Part shown: piece by piece, positions 33,040 to 37,640 of the stretch
Numbering within the stretch: position 1 is the first letter of the stretch
Layout: the number at the start of each line of letters is the position of its first letter
Origin: Nostocoides japonicum T1-X7
GTDB taxonomy: Bacteria; Actinomycetota; Actinomycetes; Actinomycetales; Dermatophilaceae
Reading direction: 5' to 3'
DNA: 37,640 nucleotides
NCBI RefSeq assembly: GCF_001046855.1
Contig: NZ_HF570958.1
Coordinates: 2,290,383 to 2,328,022 of the forward strand
The notes under the pieces: generated by a model
The model's input: the letters and a program-made list of their open reading frames with translations, nothing else
What the model was told of the DNA's origin: nothing
The model's database searches: none
Position numbers and translations under genes: made by a program

Positions 33040-34098
33040 TCAGCCGGTTGCCCAGAGGTCGCCGACGACGAATCCGTCGGGGTGTGGATCAGTGGGATCC
33101 AGCACCCAGGTGGTGTAGCCAGTGATCCAAGCCTGTCCGCTGATGGTGGGGATGACGGCGGGAGTGTCGCCGACGCGCGTCTCACGGACCAGCTCTCCCG
33201 TGTAGATGCCGCCGAGGATCGACTCGTGCCGGAACGGCGTATGCAGAGGCAGCTGGCCCTTGGCGTGCAGGACGGCCATCTTGGCGCAGGTCCCGGTGCC
33301 GCACGGGCACCGGTCGATCCCGCCGGTCCAGGATGCCGGGTTGTCCAGATCGACCGGTCCGCTGGGCATCAGCACGGCGTTGCGGCGATCCGCGGCCGGG
33401 TTGCCGGTCGGTCCGGACAGCTGGGCGACGGTGATCCCGATACCCGGGTAGTCGGGGTGTGACACCTGGAGCTGCTGCTGCGCCGCGCCCAGGATCAGCG
33501 CCGAGATGCGGGTGATCTCCCGCCCGTCCTCCGGGACCAGCCGCAGGGTGGGGAACTGGGAGGCGTCGGCGATCACGTAGAACATCCCGCCCCACCCGAC
33601 GTCCACGGCCACCTCCCCCAGATGCGGCACGTCGATCACCGCGTCCTGGATCGCACAGAACGCTGCCACGTTCTCGAACCGCACCGCGGTGACCTTGCCG
33701 TTCCTGCACTCCGCCCGGATCCCGATCAAACCGGCCGGCGCCTCCAGAACGAACTCGGTCACCGGCTCCTGCATCGGGATCATCCCGGTCTCCAACAGCA
33801 CGGTGGCCACCGAGATCGTGTTGCCGCCGCTCATCACCGGATACTCCACGTGCTCCATGATGATGAAGCCGGCCGCCGCATCGGGATGCTTCGGCGGAAC
33901 GATGAGGTTGCAGCACATCGGCGGATAGCCCCGCGGCTCCCGCAGCATCATCTTCCGCAGCTGGTCGTCGTTGGACTCCAGCCATTTCATCTGCTGGTAC
34001 ACCGTCTCGCCCGGCACGTGCGGCACCCCTCCCGTGATGACCCGCATCGGCTCGCCCGAATGCGTCTCGACGGCGTGGATCGTGCGCTTGGACGACAT
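33040..34098 (-). CDS. Proline racemase superfamily enzyme, Ser/Cys type (hydroxyproline epimerase or 3-hydroxyproline dehydratase-like)
   Basis: 352 aa with the diaminopimelate-epimerase-like double fold. The second catalytic residue is the Cys of DRCPCGTGT (C266). At the first position the usual MCGH motif reads MSGGNT: Ser90 replaces Cys and Gly replaces His. Ser/Cys members of this superfamily include 3- and 4-hydroxyproline epimerases and trans-3-hydroxyproline dehydratases, rather than true proline racemases. ATG with GGAGAG 8 nt upstream. The Ldh2-family oxidoreductase at 35521 would suit the dehydratase product (pyrroline-2-carboxylate). Possible alternative: epimerase of a methylated hydroxyproline. 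Confidence 0.85.
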   Translation of the reverse strand: MSSKRTIHAVETHSGEPMRVITGGVPHVPGETVYQQMKWLESNDDQLRKMMLREPRGYPPMCCNLIVPPKHPDAAAGFIIMEHVEYPVMSGGNTISVATVLLETGMIPMQEPVTEFVLEAPAGLIGIRAECRNGKVTAVRFENVAAFCAIQDAVIDVPHLGEVAVDVGWGGMFYVIADASQFPTLRLVPEDGREITRISALILGAAQQQLQVSHPDYPGIGITVAQLSGPTGNPAADRRNAVLMPSGPVDLDNPASWTGGIDRCPCGTGTCAKMAVLHAKGQLPLHTPFRHESILGGIYTGELVRETRVGDTPAVIPTISGQAWITGYTTWVLDPTDPHPDGFVVGDLWATG

Positions 34099-34260
34099 AT
34101 TGCTTCTCTCCTGGAGGACGTGGGGCGGACGGGACGACGCAACCAGTCATGCGACCGGGCGGAGACGACAGTCCCGTCACTCTTTCACGTCTGTGCGGCG
34201 GAACGACGCGGCAGTCGGTCGAGTAGTGACCCCCGTCCGGCTCAGCCCGTTGGGACCTTG
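34099..34260. other. Intergenic region upstream of the racemase-family gene
   Basis: Holds the promoter of the gene at 33040-34098. No gene or clear motif seen. It is bounded on the right by the transposase relic. Confidence 0.4.
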
Positions 34261-34345
34261 TTACGAGAGTCGTTTGAGCCAGCGGTCGATGCTGGCGATG
34301 TGGACGGTGGCGGCGTAGGGGACGGCGAGTCGTGTCGAAGTCTTG
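34261..34345 (-). pseudogene. Transposase C-terminal relic (IS5-family-like)
   Basis: Read on the minus strand the sequence ends ...TRLAVPYAATVHIASIDRWLKRLS followed by TAA. This resembles the C-termini of actinobacterial IS5-family transposases (RLAxxYxATVHIAAIxxWL pattern, from memory). Nothing upstream in this frame (34346-34510) continues the similarity, so only the 3' tail of the element remains. The adjacent 34346-34510 stretch holds nothing else recognisable. Confidence 0.5.
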
Positions 34346-34559
34346 CGGGGGCGCTATCCTCGGTGCAGCAGGTTTGGGATTCACTGGCCCCCCCGGTGGC
34401 CACTTCGCTGGGGCCACACTTCCGGAGGGTTTCGAGAGCGTCAGAGGGTTCCTCAACGTGCAAGGGGTCATGCGTGGGTCCGGAAGCCTCGGCGTGGACA
34501 CGTTCGGCAAATAGATGATTCTTCTTATGAGCGTCCGGAGGTTCAAGGAAGCCTCGTAC

Positions 34560-34931
34560 ATGGATCCCCGCGAGTGGGAGCCAAGAATAGGATCAGACGC
34601 GCTCCAGCACATCTCAAAATGCAGAAGGGCCAGCTTGGCCTATCTCACATGGCTCTACCCAGCTGCATTCCTGGCTATTGGGCTCAGCTTCTTTCCATGG
34701 ACCCGCTACGCTGGGTATCTCCTTGGGGGGATCTGTATCGCGGCAGGCATATTTCTTGGCTCGGTTCGAGCCGTCAACATCCGAAAGGGTATCAATCTCG
34801 TGGTGGCTCAGCTCGGTGACGGCAAGCCGCGCAAACCGTACCTCACGCTGCGATGCTTCTCATCGGTGGAGGCGTTTGACGACTGGGCAGCACGGCGGCG
34901 CGCAAGCGAGAGTGGATCGACACGCGACTGA
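34560..34931 (+). CDS. Small membrane protein of unknown function
   Basis: 123 aa from ATG 34560 (AAGGAAG 8 nt upstream; an in-frame ATG at 34515 lacks one). Two close transmembrane helices form a hairpin: LAYLTWLYPAAFLAIGLSFF and YAGYLLGGICIAAGIFLGSV. A basic stretch and a soluble tail (YLTLRCFSSVEAFDDWAARRR) follow. Codon use is clearly less GC-biased than in neighbouring genes, suggesting foreign origin. Flanked by a transposase relic and non-coding DNA. No family recognised. Confidence 0.55.
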   Translation: MDPREWEPRIGSDALQHISKCRRASLAYLTWLYPAAFLAIGLSFFPWTRYAGYLLGGICIAAGIFLGSVRAVNIRKGINLVVAQLGDGKPRKPYLTLRCFSSVEAFDDWAARRRASESGSTRD

Positions 34932-35281
34932 CCCGTCCGTGTGTGGGCCTCCGTCCGTGGTGAGTGGCCGATGCGAACTGGGACGCTGGAATGCGACTGA
35001 CTCGACCATAGATGCCACAGCACCTCTCACCTTAGGCATTGGAAAGGGGTTACAGTCATCAGCGAGATTCGCCGAGGCATTCGAGCGGACGAACCGGACA
35101 GTGCAGGTGCGGCGGGGCTCCTTGGATCTGGCTTCGATTGGGCCGGCTTCATGTCGAGCGCTCTTGATTGGAATGGTCAAGATGAGTCGCGAGAAGGCCG
35201 GCGCTCAAGCCCCCGCAGACATCAAGGAGTTGAGGGGCAGGTTCAATAGGTACGCCATCTACTGGATGAGGTTCTCTCATC
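34932..35281. other. Non-coding, lower-GC stretch
   Basis: No convincing frame on either strand. Composition is like the small membrane gene before it. Likely decayed mobile or accessory DNA adjoining the right inverted repeat. Confidence 0.4.
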
Positions 35282-35443
35282 AGGGTCGGCAACAGGGATC
35301 CGGATCTGCTGTGGTTCCAGCGTGACTGGCGTGTCGTGGCGCACGTGGGTGGGTCCACGGCTCAGAGTTGGTTTCGATCGGGCATCCACTCGCACCAAGG
35401 ACCCCATGGGTTCACCTATCGTGCCACCCTCAGGGCCCATGGA
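35282..35443. repeat. Right copy of the diverged inverted repeat
   Basis: Its reverse complement matches 28918-29095 in order: GTGGCACGATAGGTG, GGGGTCCTTGGTGC, GATCGAAACCAACTCTGAGCC, CCACGTGCGCCACGACACGC and CAGTCAC...CAGATCCGGATCC. The GGTTCACCTATCGTGCCACC part encodes FTYRAT, as the left copy encodes LTYRAT. The two copies enclose 29.1-35.3 kb. It ends about 80 nt before the Ldh2-family gene. Confidence 0.7.
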
Positions 35444-35520
35444 CACCGCCGCCGCATGCCGCATACCCTGCCCGGTCTGACGTCCTGTCGGTGTCGAGGC
35501 CAGTCCCTGGGAGTGAGCGA

Positions 35521-36513
35521 ATGATCGAGCTGGATCGCAGTCAGCTGCGCGCCGTGTGCGAGCGCGCCTGCCGGGGGGCCGGCGCCACGCCACCTCAGGC
35601 GGAACTGCTCGCCGAGGCTACGGTCGAGGCGGAGCTGCGAGGACGCCGCCCCGTGGGCGTCTCCCATCTGCTGGACTACCTGGGCGGCTTCCACGACGGG
35701 CGCATCACCACCGACGTGGCGCCCTCCGTCGAGCAACCGACCCCGGTCGTCGTCCGGGTGGACTGTCACGGCGGGCTCGCGCAGCACGGGTTCGACGTCG
35801 CCGCCGAGGCCCTCGTCGGAGCGGCCGACACCTACGGCCTGGCGGTCCTGGCCGTCGAGAGCTGCTTCACCGTCGGCGAGCTCGACCACTACACACGACG
35901 CCTCAACGCCGCCGGCCTCATCGGCCTGACGTGCGCGAACTCGCCGGCCCTCATGAGCGTCGCGGGTGCCCGATCCCCGGTCCTCGGCACCAACCCGCTC
36001 TCCTTCGGCGTCCCCCTGCCCGACGGCCGTCGGCTCACCGTCGACCAGGCGTCCAGCGCCACCGCCTGGGTCTCCGTCCGGGACGCCGCGAACCGGGGAG
36101 CGCAGATCCCCCTCGGGTGGGCCGTCGGCCCCGACGGATCCCCGACGACCTCGGCGGACGAGGGGCTCGCGGGCGCCCTGCTGCCGTTCGGCGGCTACAA
36201 GGGCGGGAACATCGCGCTCATGGTCGAGGTGCTCGCCACGCTCGCCGGTGGCCGGTTCTCCTCTGCCGCACCGCCGTTCAACGAAGGCGCCCACTCACCG
36301 TCGGTCGGCATGCTCGTCCTGGCCCTCTCCCCGGAGGTCGTCGGCGAGGGGTACCCGGAGCGCCTCCAGGCGCAGCTCACCGCCTGGCACGACGACCACG
36401 GCGCCGACGTCACCGTCTGGATCGACCCCGGCGAAGCCCCCGGATGCGCCGTCCCGGACGAGCTCTACCAGACCCTCACGGCATGGGGGCGCCGAGCCGA
36501 CACGAGCACCTGA
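35521..36513 (+). CDS. Ldh2/MdhA-family oxidoreductase (malate/lactate or delta1-pyrroline-2-carboxylate reductase-like)
   Basis: 330 aa, NAD(P)H-dependent family with a non-Rossmann fold. Blocks are ATVEAELRGRRPVGVSHL (about 30-46), GLIGLTCANSPALMSVAGAR, PVLGTNPLSFGVP (about 157-169) and PFGGYKGGNIALMVEVLAT (about 222-240). In many members the early block has the catalytic His at G(V/I)xSHG; here it is GVSHLLDY. Relatives reduce pyruvate, malate, ureidoglycolate or pyrroline-2-carboxylate. With a hydroxyproline-dehydratase-like gene close by, pyrroline-2-carboxylate to proline is the best guess. ATG with GGGAG 8 nt upstream. Convergent with and overlapped by the next regulator. Confidence 0.85.
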   Translation: MIELDRSQLRAVCERACRGAGATPPQAELLAEATVEAELRGRRPVGVSHLLDYLGGFHDGRITTDVAPSVEQPTPVVVRVDCHGGLAQHGFDVAAEALVGAADTYGLAVLAVESCFTVGELDHYTRRLNAAGLIGLTCANSPALMSVAGARSPVLGTNPLSFGVPLPDGRRLTVDQASSATAWVSVRDAANRGAQIPLGWAVGPDGSPTTSADEGLAGALLPFGGYKGGNIALMVEVLATLAGGRFSSAAPPFNEGAHSPSVGMLVLALSPEVVGEGYPERLQAQLTAWHDDHGADVTVWIDPGEAPGCAVPDELYQTLTAWGRRADTST

Positions 36514-37640
36514 CCGGCCCAGTCGCCATCGGTCCGAGGAGGGTATGCCACGGCTCCTGATCGGGTCACCGGAGCCGCCGACGGCGGCCGGCGTCCTCGA
36601 CAGCTGGAGCATGTAGCTCGCCGACTCGTCCATCTTGGCGCGCCAGGACTCCACCGCACCGTCCAGGTCGCCGGCATCGACGGCGGCGAACAGCTCGTGG
36701 TCGCGCCGGACGATCCCCTCCGTCGGGAAGGCGTACCGGATGCCGATGACCGCGATGAACATGAGGATCTGGTCGGACAGCAGGCCGAGCATCGGCCCGA
36801 TGCGCGTCAGTCCCGACGCGTCGGCCAGCGCCACCTGGAAGGTCTGGTCGAGGCGGTTGGCGCGCTCCACGTCGTCGTCGACGGCGCACCTGTCGAGCTC
36901 CTCGAGGACCGCGAGGACCGCCTTCCTCCCAGAGGGTGTCCACCGCGTCGCCGCCCGCACCATGAGGACCCCGAGAGCCCGACGTGCCGCATACGTCTCC
37001 ACGACGTCGGCGGTCGTCGGGATGGGGATCACCGCGGCGTGGCCGGCGATGGCGGTGACCAGCCCGTCGCGCTCCAGAAGGCGCAGGGCAGAGCGGATCT
37101 GGCCTCGAGTCGTATGCAGCCGTTCGGCGAGGTAGCGGTCGGTGACGTGGTCTCCGCCGGCGAAGCGACCCTCCCTGACGCCGGCACGGATCGTCGCGAC
37201 GACGTCGTCCGCCAGCGCCCGTTCCGGAGACGGCCGCCGGGTCGAGGCGGACTCCTCCGGGGCGTCGGGCGGGCCCGGCTCCACGTCGTCCGCCACCCAG
37301 GAGAACCAGCCCCGGCCGGACCGGTGCCATTGCCGCAACCGTGTCTCGAGGTCTGCCGCGGGAGGACCGATCGCCCCCTCACGACAGCCGGCGAGGTATG
37401 GCAGGAGCGCCGTCCACCCGCTCGCATCGCCGTACACGGTTGCCGGCCGGAGGGCGGCCGGGACGGTCACATTCCCCGACGCCGCGACGGCCAGGTCCAC
37501 GGGTGACGGCGCACCCGCAAGGACCCGCTCCCAGAAGACGTCGACCCGGTCCGGGCGCGGCCCGGTGTCGACAGGTATGCCGATCGCTCCGGCCGCGACC
37601 ACCTCGCCGGTCCCTCCACCCCCGGTGACCGTCGCTGTGC
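36295..37640 (-). CDS. GntR/FCD-type regulator, paralog of 27051-28436 (5' end beyond window)
   Basis: The visible part is 448 codons and is open through the right edge, where TATVTGGGGTGEVVAAGAIGIPV aligns with the middle domain of the left paralog. The GntR winged helix LADDVVATIRAGVREGRFAGGDHVTDRYLAERLHTTRGQIRSALRLLERDGLV and the FCD domain (ETYAARRALG...FIAVIGIRYAFPTEGIVRRDHELF) match that protein strongly. The expected end is near SASYMLQL (about 36610), but the frame runs on about 105 residues to 36295, antisense to the Ldh2-family gene for 219 nt. The tail looks non-natural, so a lost stop or sequence error is possible. Confidence 0.82.
   Translation of the reverse strand, partial: TATVTGGGGTGEVVAAGAIGIPVDTGPRPDRVDVFWERVLAGAPSPVDLAVAASGNVTVPAALRPATVYGDASGWTALLPYLAGCREGAIGPPAADLETRLRQWHRSGRGWFSWVADDVEPGPPDAPEESASTRRPSPERALADDVVATIRAGVREGRFAGGDHVTDRYLAERLHTTRGQIRSALRLLERDGLVTAIAGHAAVIPIPTTADVVETYAARRALGVLMVRAATRWTPSGRKAVLAVLEELDRCAVDDDVERANRLDQTFQVALADASGLTRIGPMLGLLSDQILMFIAVIGIRYAFPTEGIVRRDHELFAAVDAGDLDGAVESWRAKMDESASYMLQLSRTPAAVGGSGDPIRSRGIPSSDRWRLGRSGARVGSAPPCREGLVELVRDGASGGFAGVDPDGDVGAVVVVPGGELRLEALRVPLADDLRGEGQDEHADRR

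Noticed and set aside
34242..34514. Short frames such as one starting at 34332 (+) ending at 34514
   Set aside because: Glycine-rich, without a ribosome site. The region is better explained as remains of an insertion sequence.
34678..35325. A 215-codon plus-strand frame after the small membrane gene
   Set aside because: Its first part is a shifted reading of the membrane gene and the remainder lacks codon bias. It ends in the inverted repeat.

Overview
The window is high-GC DNA (about 70% G+C, with G/C-ending codons, many GTG starts and clear Shine-Dalgarno sites). It looks like a chromosomal segment of an actinomycete, probably of the Micrococcales/Intrasporangiaceae type. The large AfsR/SARP regulators, DhaKLM, EfeOB and a cobalamin riboswitch ahead of a lone GcvT-fold enzyme fit this, but the family-level placement is inference.

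Left part (1-10.3 kb): the end of an iron-uptake operon (efeO, then the Tat-signal start of efeB, cut by the window edge) and a DUF3224 gene. A cobalamin riboswitch precedes a DmdA-like GcvT-family enzyme. Next is a regulatory module: a 1027-aa SARP-type regulator lies between two small secreted-protein genes. Each of these is preceded by TGACGCC-like direct repeats with an 11-bp period, and in both cases 88 nt separate the last repeat from the start codon. A TOPRIM protein, a TetR regulator and a zinc alcohol dehydrogenase follow.

Middle (10.3-25 kb): three 37-bp repeats, then a probable minus-strand operon MFS exporter - aspartase-family lyase - DhaK - DhaL - DhaM (PTS-dependent dihydroxyacetone kinase). 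Then come a G1-peptidase-like beta-sandwich protein, a second SARP/AfsR regulator with a convergent small gene, an ABM-family protein, and a two-component cluster. The cluster has one normal NarL-type kinase, one kinase-like protein lacking the phosphoacceptor motif, and a kinase-less copy of that protein's membrane domain, with a divergent LuxR-type response regulator.

Right part (25-37.6 kb): a probable N-methylated proline / hydroxyproline-betaine catabolic region. It has an N-methylproline-demethylase-like flavoenzyme, a betaine-type binding protein, an MFS symporter, a Ser/Cys-type proline-racemase-family enzyme and an Ldh2-family (pyrroline-2-carboxylate reductase-like) oxidoreductase. 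Two paralogous, unusually long GntR/FCD regulators bracket it. The interval between them carries decay marks: a frameshifted RelE/ParE-like toxin, a truncated MFS gene, a transposase C-terminal relic, lower-GC non-coding stretches, and a diverged ~160-180 bp inverted repeat at 28.9-29.1 and 35.3-35.4 kb. It therefore looks like a segment assembled or inserted by mobile-element activity.

No tRNA, rRNA or CRISPR array was seen.
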